Of a DNA stretch of 64,000 bases, positions 21,338-32,536 are shown one piece after another. Position numbers and translations under genes: made by a program. The stretch covers positions 12,231,829 to 12,295,828 of the forward strand of contig OX463836.1 in assembly GCA_949825045.1 (NCBI GenBank), read 5' to 3'. How positions within the stretch are numbered: the first letter of the stretch is position 1; each line of letters begins with the position of its first letter. This DNA comes from Argyresthia goedartella. Lineage: Eukaryota; Arthropoda; Insecta; Lepidoptera; Argyresthiidae. The notes beneath the pieces are model-generated. The model had not been told where the DNA came from. It ran no database searches and saw only the letters and a list, made by a program, of their open reading frames with translations.

Positions 21338-22139
21338 ACATGGCTTTCAGTAATACTGACAAGAAAAGACAACTTCGACTTATCACCCCACGAATTCAGA
21401 GATGCCCTGGCCATAAGATACCACCGCACACCAATCTCCATGCCTGCGACTTGCGACGGCTGCGGCAATGACAACTTCAACGTGGACCACGCCTTGTGCT
21501 GCAAAACAGATGGCCTTATCACACGCAGACATAACGAAATAAGGGATCTTTTCTGTGAACTGTGCCAGCAAGCCTGGGGAAACGTCACGAAAGAGCCAGT
21601 CATCTCCGAAGGCGATACTGGGCTGCGCGGAGACTTGGCTTGTCGGGGGGTATGGATTGCCCAGAGGGAGGCGTTATTTGATATCCGTGTCATAGACACC
21701 GACGCTCCCTCCCACGCATCACGCCCCGTAGCGACTGTCCTTCGTTCAGCTGAAGAAGAAAAGAAAAGGAAGTACTGCGACCCATGCGAGACGCGCCACA
21801 CTACCTTCACCCCTTTAGTAACCTGTCGACGGAGTTTTTGCTCCACAAATGATATCATTCACTAAACACCTCGCCGAAACGCTGGCGGACCGCTGGAACC
21901 GGACCCCTGCCACAATAATGGGCTGGCTACGAGCAAGAATTCAAACCGCCATCATCAGGGCTAGCAGCATGTGCATCCGCGGCACCCGCCATAGGTGGAA
22001 TCGCACAGGCCTATATGAGGATGGAGCGGCAGTCCCACACGTCTTGAACTAGAATGAATATCTTATTTATATTCTCTGTACTTATTTTCATGAATCTTTT
22101 GCTTAATAAATTTCTTATCGTTTAACAAAAAAAAAAAAA
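21338..22139 (+). mobile_element. 5'-truncated non-LTR retrotransposon with target duplication
   Basis: The 12-bp flank ATAGAAAATCAA occurs at 21326-21337 and again at 22140-22151, right after a poly(A) tail of 13-14 bases. This is a textbook target-primed insertion. Only the last ~230 codons of the polyprotein and a short 3' UTR with AATAAA were copied. Confidence 0.92.
21341..22051 (+). pseudogene. LINE polyprotein C-terminus: zinc finger and RLE-like endonuclease
   Basis: Open from WLSVILTRKDNFDLSPHEFR. It carries a CxxC...HxxxxC finger (CDGCGNDNFNVDHALCC) and TRRHNEIRDLFCEL. Then come RGDLACRGVWIAQREALFDI and RVIDTDA with EEEKKRKY, which resembles the PD-(D/E)xK endonuclease core of RLE-type LINEs (R2/NeSL/Utopia group). 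A one-base frameshift near 21828 separates this from the tail ISFTKHLAETLADRWNRTPA, which ends at VPHVLN. The RLE assignment rests on motif resemblance only. Confidence 0.75.
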
Positions 22140-22276
22140 ATAGAAAATCAAGCGAACTTACCTGTAAGTAAAGTTCGATGACTATTAATAATAATAATAT
22201 ATCTTTTAATTTCAGGTATAAAAACAAATATTGACAAATACCTTAAAAACTAGAGATATATAACATTTTATGAACC

Positions 22277-23640
22277 TAAACTAACTTAACTTAACTTAAC
22301 TTAACTTAACTTAAACCTAGCTAGGGATTTTCTTCCTCGTCGGTATCGCCTCCCTATAGCGCCTGTATACGATGCCTTCCGGCCAGTAGTCCTTGGCCAG
22401 GAACATCTTCTTGAGTTCGGCCGGCACCCGAAGTTTAAACGACATGAAGTCCTTTGGTCTTTCTGACTCTAAAGGACTTATCTGCAGCGTCATCGTCTTC
22501 TGACTGCACGGCGGAACCTGGACTTTCTTTATCCTTTCCTGGATGTGACGCTCAATGTCCTCTTTGGTCATATTCACGTCGAGCCTGGAAAGGTATATCT
22601 GCGTCGTGGGAGCGGCAGCTTTGAGGCTGCACTCGGTGCCGGGGTCGGTGCCACGCTGATTGCGGCTGCGTCTGGAGCGGCGTTTCCTGTTTTGGACCAG
22701 GATAAATCCGTCTCCATCAACGGTCGCATTCGGCGGGCCACGGGCGGGCCTGGCCGGTGTCGCGCGCGGCGCAGCCTGCAGCTTCTGTTGTTCGGCGGCG
22801 GGCGGTGCGGGGCGCGGGCGGCGGCAGCGGGCACGGCGGGACACAGCAGCATACGTGTCCTTCTGGGGTTCCGGTGTTTTGGATGGACCAGAAGAGACCG
22901 CATCAGGTGCTGGTCGAATTGGCTTCGTGACGTCACGAAGCGGTGCGGTATTCGTCAACGCGGGCTTAGCAACCCGCGTAACTAGGTCAGTCGCTTGTTC
23001 GGCATTTTTGCTGACCGTCGCGTTGTCGGCACGCGCATCGGCTATTTGCTGCGTCGGCAGCGAGGTATGACCCTGACGCAATACTGACAACTCACGTTTG
23101 AGGTCAGCGCAGATGCCCTCCAAAGCCTCCAACTTCCTTCGAATTTCCGTGACGTCACCCTGGAGCCGCACGATATCCTTTAGCAGCCGGGTGATATCGA
23201 CGTGGTCGAATGTCACCGGCGGCAGCTTGTTGAGGTCGCGGGCCACGTAGGTCGGGACATCATCGGTTTCGGTCTACTTGAACACCCGGAAAATGTCCTG
23301 GAGATCCTTCTTCCCGCTCGCAGCACCCCTCCGCCCGACGAGGCGCACGGTGGCGACGGCGGTTTCCTGCAGCACTTTCTTGGCGGCGGCGATCTCAGCC
23401 TCCTTGAAGCTGGTCGAGCAGATCTGCTCCAGCGAGAGCTAGTCCATCACGTCCAGCTTCTGTTGGACGAAGGCGAGCAGCTCGTTCACCAAGATTGTGT
23501 TTGCGCGCTTGGCTGGTACAGCCATGGTATTAATATTCCGAAACTAGGTAGTCGCTAATTTCCGGGGCATCGTCACGGACGCTGCTAGGAAGCGTCCGTT
23601 CGTGCCGGTGTCACAGTTGCAACTGGTGATTCTCCCGAAG
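22277..23640 (-). mobile_element. ORF1-only retroelement with (TTAAG)n tail
   Basis: On the minus strand a complete-looking ORF1 (start ATG 23525, stop 22317) is followed within a few bases by a pentanucleotide tail, (TTAAG)n, about six units. There is no endonuclease or reverse transcriptase. The GC-rich 5' leader runs to about 23640. It resembles half-LINE elements such as mammalian HAL1 in layout; target duplications were not found. Confidence 0.7.
22317..23525 (-). pseudogene. LINE ORF1-type RNA-binding protein with two stops
   Basis: The frame starts MAVPAKRANTILVNELLAFV, meets TAG after LDVMD, continues LSLEQICSTSFKEAEIAAAK, meets TAG after IFRVFK, and is then open for over 300 codons. 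That part has RDLNKLPPVTFDHVDITRLL, a coiled-coil stretch (GDVTEIRRKLEALEGICADL), a basic, low-complexity Arg/Pro/Ala middle, and a C-terminal domain with TQIYLSRLDVNMTKEDIERH and DYWPEGIVYRRYREA. The coiled coil plus RRM-like plus C-terminal layout is that of LINE ORF1 proteins that coat retrotransposon RNA. The ATG at 23246 is internal. Two stops argue against a functional protein, but the rest is well kept. Confidence 0.75.
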
Positions 23641-24028
23641 AGATTACACATAATTACTTGTAGTAATTTAATATATTTATAGGTAACTGTATTTCCTATG
23701 TAGTCCCCATTTGTATTTTTTTGTTAAATTTGATCTCTGTTATTCTATAAAAATCTATCAATATATTTTATCAATTCTCAATATTGGTCTATGATAAAAA
23801 TAATTAAGCAAACTGAGTTGCATTTAATTTACCAATTTTTTTTTTTAATCTCACGTGGCAAGGAAGGGGGGTGCGAGCCAAATCTCACGAAATAAAATAT
23901 TCATTAACTGTGCACGTAATTGATGGACGCCCCCTTAACCCCAATAAATATTCAAATATTTTGTGTTACGCTTTACTTCAATGTTTAGCTGTTTTTACTA
24001 ACTTCAACCTTATTCTGGAACTTTCCAG
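23641..24028. other. intron sequence, nothing recognised
   Basis: AT-rich DNA leading to the polypyrimidine tract (CTGGAACTTTCCAG) of the next Syt7 exon. Confidence 0.4.
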
Positions 24029-24197
24029 GTGGATCTGAGCGAGAAGCCGTCCTTCTGGAAAGCTCTCAAACCACCAGCGAAGGACAAGTGCGGGGAGTTG
24101 CTCACCTCGCTGTGCTACCATCCCAGCAACAGCGTACTCACACTCACACTCCTCAAAGCAAGGAACCTGAAGGCGAAGGATATTAACGGGAAATCTG
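24029..24197 (+). CDS. Syt7: Synaptotagmin 7, C2A-C2B linker and start of C2B
   Basis: 56 codons plus one base; acceptor AACTTTCCAG, donor TCTG/GTAAGT. It encodes VDLSEKPSFWKALKPPAKDK, closing C2A, and CGELLTSLCYHPSNSVLTLT with LLKARNLKAKDINGKS, opening C2B. The Asp of AKDINGK is the first C2B Ca2+ ligand. The split Gly/Asp codon completes the motif SDPYVKV with the next exon. Confidence 0.96.
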
Positions 24198-24245
24198 GTA
24201 AGTTAATTAGATATAATGTGTAGAATAAAGTATGCAATGAATTCG

Positions 24246-24910
24246 TGGAAGCACATTGCAAGCATCAGTGTACTCACACTCACATTACAACGGGAAATGA
24301 GGGAATCTACTAAAGGATGGATCTTAAAATGATAAGCGCGGGGAGTTACGTCCCTATGTTACTACCCCAGGCTAGAGTGTGAGCACACTGTTAAGTCACA
24401 CTCACACTCCTCAAGGCGAGGAACCTGAAAGGAAGAGTATATTAAGTAAGTATAATAAAGTTGAGATGACCTGGTGAAAGGGCCTGTACTGTATAGGTTA
24501 CGAAATATCAGTTTGGGCCTGAAAGAAAATAAGTACCTGTAAAAAAAAGTGTCAAGTGCAAGTCGGACTCGCACACGAAGGGTTCTGTACAAGAAAAAAC
24601 ATTGTAGCCACAAGTAATACACATTCTGTGAAAAATTCTCACAATTTGACGGACATAGGTGCAGACGGACGCACTGCGGAGGCTTAGCAATATGCTAAGT
24701 AAAGGATGATGTCCTCCTGGTAGAACAAGTTCGGGGAGTTACTCACATGATTGTCCTACCGTTCTTTATATAGGTACCTGGTATTAGTTTACTCATGTAC
24801 ACGCTCCTCGTCGTCTTACCAAGAGCATGCAAACAAACTGTTAGTAGAACTAATAAATAAATAAATAAAGCGAGGGACTCGAAGGCGACCGACTTTCATT
24901 AGGAAATCTG
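24246..24910 (+). repeat. decayed echoes of the preceding Syt7 exon
   Basis: Three patches resemble parts of 24029-24197. 24268-24296 has AGTGTACTCACACTCACA and ACAACGGGAAATGA. 24336-24450 has GCGCGGGGAGTTAC, TTACTACCCCAG, TCACACTCACACTCCTCAAG, GCGAGGAACCTGAAAGG and an AAGTAAGT end. 24728-24912 has TTCGGGGAGTTACTCAC, GACTCGAAGGCGACCGAC and AGGAAATCTGGGA. The order of blocks follows the exon. Frames are broken, so none is a usable alternative exon. Confidence 0.65.
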
Positions 24911-25179
24911 GGACAACCAATAGTGACGGATATGAACAAACAGTGACGGTCAATATCGTTCCTCTGGATTCTGAGATGGAATGAATATCTCACTCCTCCA
25001 TCCTATATAGATAGTCTCTCAATCGTCTCATTCTTGTAGATAAGTTGCATTGCCTGCATACAGTATCAAGAAACGCGTATGCAGACCAGTGCTACAGAGA
25101 CAGTTAGTCCAAAATAACTGACATATTATTGTACATTATATTATTACAGAAATTAACAGTTTTCAGATTTGTTCCTTTA

Positions 25180-25510
25180 CTTGTGCTATAATATCTTGCT
25201 CTGTGCCAAATTTCATGATTCTAGGTCAACGGGAAGTACCCTATAGGTTTTGGTTCCCTTGCGAGTACTATGAAAATCCAACCTTTTTACAGCAATAACG
25301 GTCGTATCGTTTGATTGCGTTAACCTAGAAGCTCGATTTTTTTCACAGCTTTAAAGGACCACCGACCTGAGTAATTGATATCAATTTCAACTTGAACCCT
25401 CCCCGCGTTCCCGATAAAAAGGTCTTGACACACGGACAGACGGACAGACAGATAGCGAAGTGATCTAATAAGGGTTCCTTTTTTCCTTTTAAGGTACGGA
25501 ACCCTCAAAA
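25180..25510. repeat. family V repeat
   Basis: Contains GTCAACGGGAAGTACCCTAT, GGACAGACGGACAGACAG and a right end TTTTAAGGTACGGAACCCTC. It is in the opposite orientation to the copies at 17825 and 27170. Confidence 0.6.
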
Positions 25511-25582
25511 TGGCAACGAATGTGTTGAACTTTAATATGAATAGTATGATCTTGATCATAGACCCATGTAAGTGTCCTGCTT

Positions 25583-25700
25583 AACCTCTCAAAACCGAGG
25601 GTAGCTGGGACGGGTCGCTATTTTAAACCCTATGTCATGGATAAAATTTAAAACCCATAACGGGAAAGTTGCGTTATCTAACGCCGGTGGTTCAAGAGGT
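25583..25700. repeat. dispersed repeat, 'acccagggtagttggg' family
   Basis: Second copy of the sequence at 521-625, with GAGGGTAGCTGGGACGGGTC and GCGTTATCTAACGCCGGTGG. Confidence 0.6.
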
Positions 25701-25929
25701 AAAGCAGTTATATGCATGAAGAAGTTACTTGAGGAGTGTGTTCTCGTGAGGTTTGTATGGCGTAATACTTCAGTGTAGGAAGCAGGAATAACTACGCGTC
25801 GAAATAGTATGGGAATCGAACTGTCAGTGACTCTTACGTACAATGACATAAGGTTAATTTTATCTGAACTCGACCACTTTTACACTCTGTTATTCGTTCC
25901 TGGTTGAGCTACAGTGCGGAGTCGGCATG

Positions 25930-26125
25930 TTGACGATCTTGTGGCGCAGCGGTTGCGGCTCTGCCTACCATGCGAGAGGTCCCGGGTTCGATCCCCTGTT
26001 GGGGGTAAAAAACCCCAGGTCTTGGATGTTTATATGTGTGTGACGTCGCTGTTTCTGGTTCCCACGACACAGAGTATCCTATTGTGGGGCATAAGCAATG
26101 TATGTGCCTGTATGTAAATGTTTAT
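25930..26125 (+). mobile_element. tRNA-derived SINE (family A)
   Basis: The clearest copy: TTGTGGCGCAGCGGTTGCGG, GCCTACCATGCGAGAGGTCC, GGGTTCGATCCC (B box), then GACGTCGCTGTTTCTGGTTC and the tail ATGTATGTGCCTGTATGTAA. The flanking DNA does not fold into the rest of a cloverleaf, so it is a SINE and not a tRNA gene. Confidence 0.85.
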
Positions 26126-26154
26126 GTTTTGCTTGTAATAGTCCGGGTGGCCAC

Positions 26155-26260
26155 GAGGCTATTTCGTGTGTAACTCGAGCGCGTCAGATTAGGAAATGCG
26201 TGGTACCTGACACCCTGGTTATTAACTCCACCAAATCTAAGCTTTCCATCTAGAGTCAGA
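26155..26260. repeat. dispersed 'taactcgagcgcgtcagatta' repeat
   Basis: GTAACTCGAGCGCGTCAGAT, then CACCAAATCTAAGCTTTCC. It occurs in opposite orientation at 32005-32090. The 'ctccaccaaatttgagctttcc' end appears alone at 30620-30650. Probably a short non-autonomous element. Confidence 0.55.
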
Positions 26261-26614
26261 TAAACTATCCGCATTGTTAAACATGGCAAATTTAGCGGCG
26301 TCGTCAGTATTAGCGAGCCTTAGTGAGAAAAAATCCGTCAATATAATAGTTAGTAGTAAGTTCTCTCCGCAGTTTCATCAACTGCGAACTGGCATCCGGT
26401 TATTACTGCATTCCGAGTTTCCTATTCAACTGCTGGAACTGACTCCGTAATATTCAACTTGATATCGAAATCGATTTCAACTTGGATGCCCTCCGAAGTT
26501 GGATTCTGAGGGAACTCAGCATTCTTGGTGGCGCGAACATCCGTTAAGAAATTTACGTCTTTTCTATTCCTACTGTTTTAATGTTTAGAAATATAACCAA
26601 TCGGTATAAAATGA

Positions 26615-26880
26615 TGGCAACAAATATAATGATCACTAAAATATTTTTTTCCTACCCAAAATGGATAAATGAACACCAAAAGTTGCAAAAAATATCAGGG
26701 CAAAATACTGCGGTGAAGGGTAAAGGGGGTGAGCGAAGCGAAGCCCCCTTTATCCTTCGTTTTAGGTTGAACATACAAGAACAACAAATAATAAAAAAAC
26801 CACAAAAAATAAAAATTTGGTGATCATTTATCCAAACACAATTTGGTGGAGATTTATCCATTCTGGCAGTCATTTTGACA
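26615..26880 (+). repeat. family F repeat
   Basis: Order of blocks: GCAACAAATATAATGATCAC, TTTTTTTCCTACCCAAAATG, AATATCAGGGCAAAATACTG, GGGGGTGAGCGAAGCGAAGC, CCCCTTTATCCTTCG, TAGGTTGAACATAC, then ATCATTTATCCAAACACAAT. It matches 62765-63115 over most of its length. No ORF resembling a transposase. Confidence 0.75.
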
Positions 26881-27169
26881 TTTAGGGAAGTAAAATAAAG
26901 TTGAGATGACCTCGTGAAAGGGCCTGTACGTTAAAATAGGCGTTTTTGGTAATCGTTTAAAAATAAGCCTTAAATGATTGAGTACCCAAAAGGGGATGCA
27001 GTGGAAACGGTGCCATTTGTCAGATCAGAGTCACGCACGTCACGGAGGTGGACGCGGCGGCGCCTTAAATATATCTTATGGCACTGAAAATAAGGAACAG
27101 ACGCGTCAATCTCCTTCTCCTGGATTCGCTTGGAAACGGAAAGGGAGATTGGAGGATAGCTATGTCCCT

Positions 27170-28010
27170 TTTTAGGGTTCCGTAGAGAAACAAGGAACCC
27201 TTATAGATTCGTCAAGTCTGTCTGTCCGTCCTTCCGTCCGTCCGTCCGTCCGTATGTCACAGCAACTTTATGCAGAAACTATTAGGACTACACAGTTGAA
27301 ACTTGGTCTGTAGATGTATTCTGTGAACCGCTTTACGATTTTTATACAAAATTTGAAAAATTTAAATAATTAAAGGGGGCTCTCAGTACATAGAACTGAA
27401 ACCAAAAAATATGTTTTTCACCAAACCTATGTGTTGCGTGTCTATAATAATTTAAAAATGACTTTTAGGTTCCTGAAACTATTTTTCCTCAAAGTAAATC
27501 GTCAAAGAGACAGACCCTTCCAAAGTGATAACAATTTGTGTACCGTTAAGGGGAGGGTCGACGAAGAGTTTTCATAAAACGTTTTTTAATCTCCTAGAAA
27601 TAGTTTATTGGAAAAATCTCAAAATGTATTACAAAATTACAAAACTATCCAAATATCCGCGGCGAAGCTCAAAATCAGACTGAGAACTGAAGGAAATGAA
27701 TATTCTCACACAAAGCGTCGAATAACGTAAAAGGAATCATATTACTTTCAACCTACCGAGCTAGTCAACAAGTAGTCAGCAATATGGTTACTATGGCGTT
27801 ATCAAGGACGGGTGATTATAACAGTATCGCCCCCTCTAACTTTTAAAGTAAGACAGTGAAAAATCTCCAAAAAATATATGTTATGACCCTCAATACACAC
27901 TTTCAACGAACATTTTTTTTAACAAAATAATCCAGTCACAAAATTACTTGCTACAACTAGAACCCTTCATGGGCGAGTCCGACTCGCACTTACCCACTTT
28001 TTTATTATCC
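27170..28010 (+). repeat. family V repeat, longest copy
   Basis: Runs from TTTAGGGTTCCGTAGAG through a (TCCG)n patch (GTCCGTCCTTCCGTCCGTCC) and TGTCACAGCAACTTTATGC to CTTCATGGGCGAGTCCGACT with CGCACTTACCC. Most other V scraps in this window map onto some part of it. It shows no ORF; it may be the 3' part or non-autonomous form of a LINE. Confidence 0.6.
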
Positions 28011-30049
28011 TAGCTAGAACTCCGACGTCTGCATGACATGATAGTACTACGGTACCACATTTTTACAGGGAAGAAAAATGTCGATTATAAAGTACCGTCT
28101 GGGAAATCTAACTATATCGTAGGATTTTTTTCCAGTAAATTGATACACCATTTGGCGTGACAGGGGTTTTTTCTATCACAGTCTTTTTTTAAACGTCTTA
28201 TTTACGTGGTTAGTAACTCCTCTGAACGCGAGACTAACACAACTGTAGGCTTCTGGTGAAATTTTCAAGTCACTGTTTGCCGAACACCCGAACTGCCTGA
28301 GTTGGGTGGTGTCCAACCTTAGCTTTCTTCCCGAAAGAACAACATTACTTCTGCTGTACGCATATGTCGATGATAAATTATTGTATCGATAATCTTCCGT
28401 GTTGAGTCGCTGCCGCTGTGCTGCCACTGACCAAAAGTTGACAGAAATTATACGAAACTCATAGCCGAATTCTCAATATGGTTTGGGTACCACAAGAAGC
28501 AGAACCATATATATAATGACCCCACAGCCCCAATGATAATGGATTGACCTTTATTTCTTAATGCGCTTAAAAAGTAGTTACGCAATCTAAAAGTAGTTAC
28601 ACATCTCGATGCATATCTCGTTCATATGCTTTCCCAGTAGATAAAGATATCGATACAATACCTATGGACAGTATACAGCACTTCAGTAAACAGAACGAAG
28701 AGGCGAGCAAACAATAGACTGGTAAATTAAATTTATGGGAAACCATTTATCTGCGAAGATGTAAGGGCAATGGAGGACTCTTGCAGAGAAATCATTTTGA
28801 GAAACACTCACTCAATTATTTAAATGGTAATGAAACTGTCGCATCCTACGCATATTGCAGAGTGACTTTTGGCTCTGTGGTACCTGGAATGAGGCCTTGC
28901 GATACGCCTTGAATGTATTTATGCAAGCAGTGAACCCAAGTAGTGAAGTAGTAAATAGGTTGGTAAAAAAGTTAAAATAGATAGGTAACTTTCATAATAT
29001 GTTTATATATTCCATTAGCCCTGGGTTAAAGGCTTGGCGCAATTGGGTAAACATAAATATCTGCCTATGCCTTTTGAACTAAGAATCAGCCAACAAATTG
29101 TATCCAGAAATAAAAGAAATTACAAGATATTTAGCCAAATTATACATAAATCAACAAAATATCGCCATCATAATAACAACAATGCACAGGAGTAATCGCT
29201 AAATATTAGAGTAAATGTACCTCGTCCATCGTTGGTCCTTTGCCTTTATGTATCCTGGAGCGCTGCGTAAAATGAACAATAAATTTACTTCCTTCAAAGG
29301 CATACTTCACATTTTCTTCCTTCACTTTAACGAATATGACTCACCAGCTCTAATCGACAACAAAATTGTAAAATGGTGGTAGTTTTCCCGCAAACTAATC
29401 GTGCAATAAACTGCGTATATTTTAGTAAGCAAATAAATAAATGCTCTATTTTTTGCTAACTCACAAACTGTCTGACACTTTCTTAGCCCAATATTACTAG
29501 ATCCCCGGTGGGATAAGTATATCAGCTGCCATCTTTACGAATCATTGTAACTAAAAGGGCCCCAAATTCTTGTAAGCCCAAGGGGCCCCAACATGGCCTA
29601 GGACGGCCCTGGCCCTACGCGTTAGAATTAGTGCCTTATAAAAAGGTCTCAAATTCGATCTAATCATCACCGTGTAGTTTTTACGGTTCTGTTATATCAT
29701 TTTTAAACAGAGTGAAGAACTTATAATAACGGGTCGATAAAGTATGCGAACTGAACTGTCCGTGAAAACTTATGGTAAGTTCATCTTAACTCGATCACTT
29801 TTACGATATGTGTCAAATACTCGTGCTTTAGGCTCTGACTGCAAAGCCATTCTCCACCAGCGTAAAGTAATTTTACTGTGTCTTAACTTGCCTCTCACCA
29901 AGGATACATAAATCAAGAGAACATCTAGGGAGGAGTTTTCCGCCAATTAGGGGAGGATTCTGCCTGTGCCAGGCAATTCTTGAATTATTGAAAATAATAA
30001 TTTTGTGAAGAATGTCACGGGATGGACTAGAAGGAATGGACTTTAAAAA
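28011..30049. other. intron sequence, nothing recognised
   Basis: No gene seen. A minus-strand ORF at 28176-28427 (includes SNVVLSGRKLRLDTTQLRQF) has ordinary composition but no recognised homology, start context or splice context. 29560-29620 has a 'ggggccccaa...aaggggccccaa' direct repeat. Confidence 0.35.
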
Positions 30050-30580
30050 GAAAACAGAACTCCGATCACCAATTGTTGGGGTAATATTATTGTACCCCTG
30101 TTCAGCAACCAACCTTTCACATCCTTCTTGGTCTGCTGGGAGTGATATTTTTCTAGAGATTTTGTACTCTTTTTTATGGAATTTTTGTTGTCTTGTTGTC
30201 TTTGTGTACACATAAAAAAATAAGAACTACGCATAGTACAAGTGAGCGAGTTTAGCTGTCCTTACTTAAATGCTTATAGATCTGATCATTTCATCTCGCC
30301 TTCAATTTATTTCAACCCGTAAATTTACAGAACTCCGCTCATCAATTGTTGGGGTAATATTTTTGTTCCCTGCTCAGCAACCAACGTTTCTCATCCTTCT
30401 TGGTCTGCTGGGAGCGATATTTTTCTAGAGATTTTGTACTCTTTTTTATAGAATTCTTGTTGTCTTTTTGTCTTTGTGTGCATTAAAAAAAATGAACCCA
30501 TCATATAAGTAAGCGAGTTGACCTGTCGTAACTTAAGTACTTATAGATCTGATAATTTCCTCTCACTTACATTTTTATTT
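30050..30580 (+). repeat. tandem duplication, two ~260-bp copies
   Basis: 30050-30310 and 30328-30580 share long blocks, such as CATCCTTCTTGGTCTGCTGG, GATATTTTTCTAGAGATTTT and ACTTATAGATCTGAT, with about one difference per ten bases. The parent sequence is not recognised. Confidence 0.85.
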
Positions 30581-30639
30581 CATTTTTATGTTGAAATAAA
30601 AAATACGGGTAGTTTAAAAACTCCACCAAATTTGAGCTT

Positions 30640-31380
30640 TCCATCTACACTCGCTGGCCAGTCTAGTGTAAGAATCCCGACTTATTCTAGGTACTGTCTA
30701 GTTTCAGCAGCAGTATGGCAGCGGGCATTATCGTGTATTAGCAGGAAATCTTCGCCAATAAATCCGGCGTAGGGCAGCACATGGTCTAGCAAAATGTCGT
30801 AAATGTATCTTTCTGCGGTTAGCCCTCCCGTCCTCCACCAGGTATGAATATCAGCTCCGTTTTTGCTTCAATACAAATCCCCGCCCACATCTTACAGGAT
30901 CCACTCTCGTATGCCACTGTTTCTGCAAAACATCATTCTGCGAATTGCTCCCCCGGTCTCTTATAGACTCTCAGTCGATGCTCGCTACCATACAGGCACA
31001 TCCTAGTTTCATCCATTACTCCAAATCCCAATCTAAGTGATCGCGAGCAAACTGAAGCCGGGCTTGTCGGTGAGCTGGAGACAATTTGAGTCCTGTGGCT
31101 GGCCTTTTTGGGGTCCAGTTCGCTGAGTTTGCGCCTCACTGTCCACTCGATGACAGCCTGCCACTGGACGTCCACGCCGATCAGGTGTCTATTTCGGAGA
31201 GAAGTGATGACATTAAATCGGTCATATCTCACCGAAGTGCATCGCTGTTGTCCAGATCCTGGTCACCGGACTAAGTTTCCAGTCGTCCCTGAACTTCTTG
31301 TGTACCTTCGAGGCTCAGAACTGTCAGAAGCTGTCGAACGAATGGACGCTGAGAAAACCTTTTCTGGATTAGGATGACGA
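30640..31380 (-). pseudogene. Tc1-like transposase fossil
   Basis: The minus strand in broken frames reads WTVRRKLSELDPKKASH (second DNA-binding helix region), GVMDETRMCLYGSEHRLRVY (first catalytic Asp region), then LTAERYIYDILLDHVLPYAG and FIGEDFLLIHDNARCHTAAE (second catalytic Asp). It stops at LTLDWPASVDG, just before the expected SPDxNPIEH motif with the third acidic residue. Frameshifts near 30930 and 31040 and a stop after RQYLE. Inactive. Confidence 0.85.
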
Positions 31381-31534
31381 CTTGAACGGCTTCTATATGT
31401 ATTTCCATTTTTCTTTTAGCTTCAGTGTTCCCAGTGACGTGAAACATTGCACTGATGACCAATTTTCATAAACACCTACTTTTTATAGGGTTTCAGGACT
31501 CCCAAACAACATCATGTTTTGTTTTACTTCTCAA

Positions 31535-31620
31535 AAACCCAGGGTAGTTGGGTCGGATCGTGCTTCTGAACTCTATGCCAAGGTAATAAAATTTAAAACC
31601 TATAATGGAAAAGTTTAAAA
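31535..31620. repeat. dispersed repeat, 'acccagggtagttggg' family
   Basis: CTCAAAAACCCAGGGTAGTT and AAAACCTATAATGGAAAAG match 521-625; shorter and more diverged. Confidence 0.5.
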
Positions 31621-32004
31621 ATGTACGTCTTTTGTTTTTTAGTTCCATGCATGAAATAAGATGAATATTTTTTGGTTATGATATTGAAAGAGGTTGAAAG
31701 CTAACAAAGTTTCCTTAAAATTATATACCACAATCCCCCAATTATTGCATAGAAACTGTAACCATTTGTTCCGAGCAACGCGCGATAAATTGATTCCAGT
31801 GTATTGCTCGCGAGAGTGAAACTACGCCGTTAGGGCCAAAACAAATACATAATTGGGATTAACTCAAGCAAGTTATTAAGATATGATGAGCTAATGACAT
31901 ACTGATAAGTTTAAGTTTCAATAAATCCGGCGATTTCAGCGTAACGTGAGGGAGTGGGCGGGACACAAAGTTTCATAAAAAAAATCCCTCGCATTACACA
32001 AAAA
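31621..32004. other. intron sequence, nothing recognised
   Basis: AT-rich, no ORF or repeat identified. Confidence 0.35.
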
Positions 32005-32090
32005 TCATCAGATTTGGTGGAGTTACTAAACAGGGTATAAGGTATTTCCTATGCATTAATCTGACGCGCTCGAGTTACTCACGAAATCAT
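32005..32090. repeat. dispersed 'taactcgagcgcgtcagatta' repeat, inverted
   Basis: The reverse complement carries GAGTAACTCGAGCGCGTCAG and AGTAACTCCACCAAATCTGA, as at 26155. Confidence 0.55.
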
Positions 32091-32267
32091 CTCCTGTCCT
32101 CCCCTGCTATAACAGGAAAACAATGTACACGGATCGCAAGGAACCGAGTTAGATGGTGTAGATGAGGAAGCCCCTACCCAACAGGGGGTTCCCTGAGAGG
32201 CTGATGATGATGACAATGATGAAATGTATTATTGCCAATCTATAGATATTGATTTATTTCTCCACAG

Positions 32268-32400
32268 ACCCGTACGTGAAGGTGTGGCTGCAGTTCGGCG
32301 ACAAACGCATCGAGAAGCGCAAGACTGCCATCTTCAAATGCACGCTGAATCCCGTGTTCAATGACTCCTTCTCCTTCAACGTGCCCTGGGAAAAGATCAG
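32268..32400 (+). CDS. Syt7: Synaptotagmin 7, C2B core exon
   Basis: 133 bases; acceptor TTTCTCCACAG, donor ATCAG/GTAGAA. It joins in phase and encodes DPYVKVWLQFGDKRIEKRKT, AIFKCTLNPVFNDSFSFNVP and WEKIR. The first Asp is a C2B Ca2+ ligand. The polybasic stretch KRIEKRK is the PIP2-binding strand. Donor position +4 is G (GTAGAA), a weaker site than the others. Confidence 0.95.
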
Positions 32401-32536
32401 GTAGAACAACCGCTAAAACACTACCCTCCGTCTGTCGCAGTCGGGTGAAAACATAGATAACATCGCGAGGAAACCTCCATATGCTTACAACAGCGGCGCT
32501 GATCTAGCCACTATAAAACTGACTGTGCCACACGTC

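Noticed and set aside
22285..22316. Telomere-like repeat
   Set aside because: The unit is AACTT/AAGTT, not the insect TTAGG; it sits exactly at the 3' end of a retroelement, so it is the element's tail.
22545..22985. 146-aa + strand ORF and overlapping ORFs opposite the ORF1-like frame
   Set aside because: Shadow frames of the GC-rich minus-strand ORF1; composition follows the other strand.
25930..26000. True tRNA gene (B box GGTTCGATCCC)
   Set aside because: No complete cloverleaf or acceptor stem; the same head-plus-body unit is repeated at several sites, so it is a SINE.
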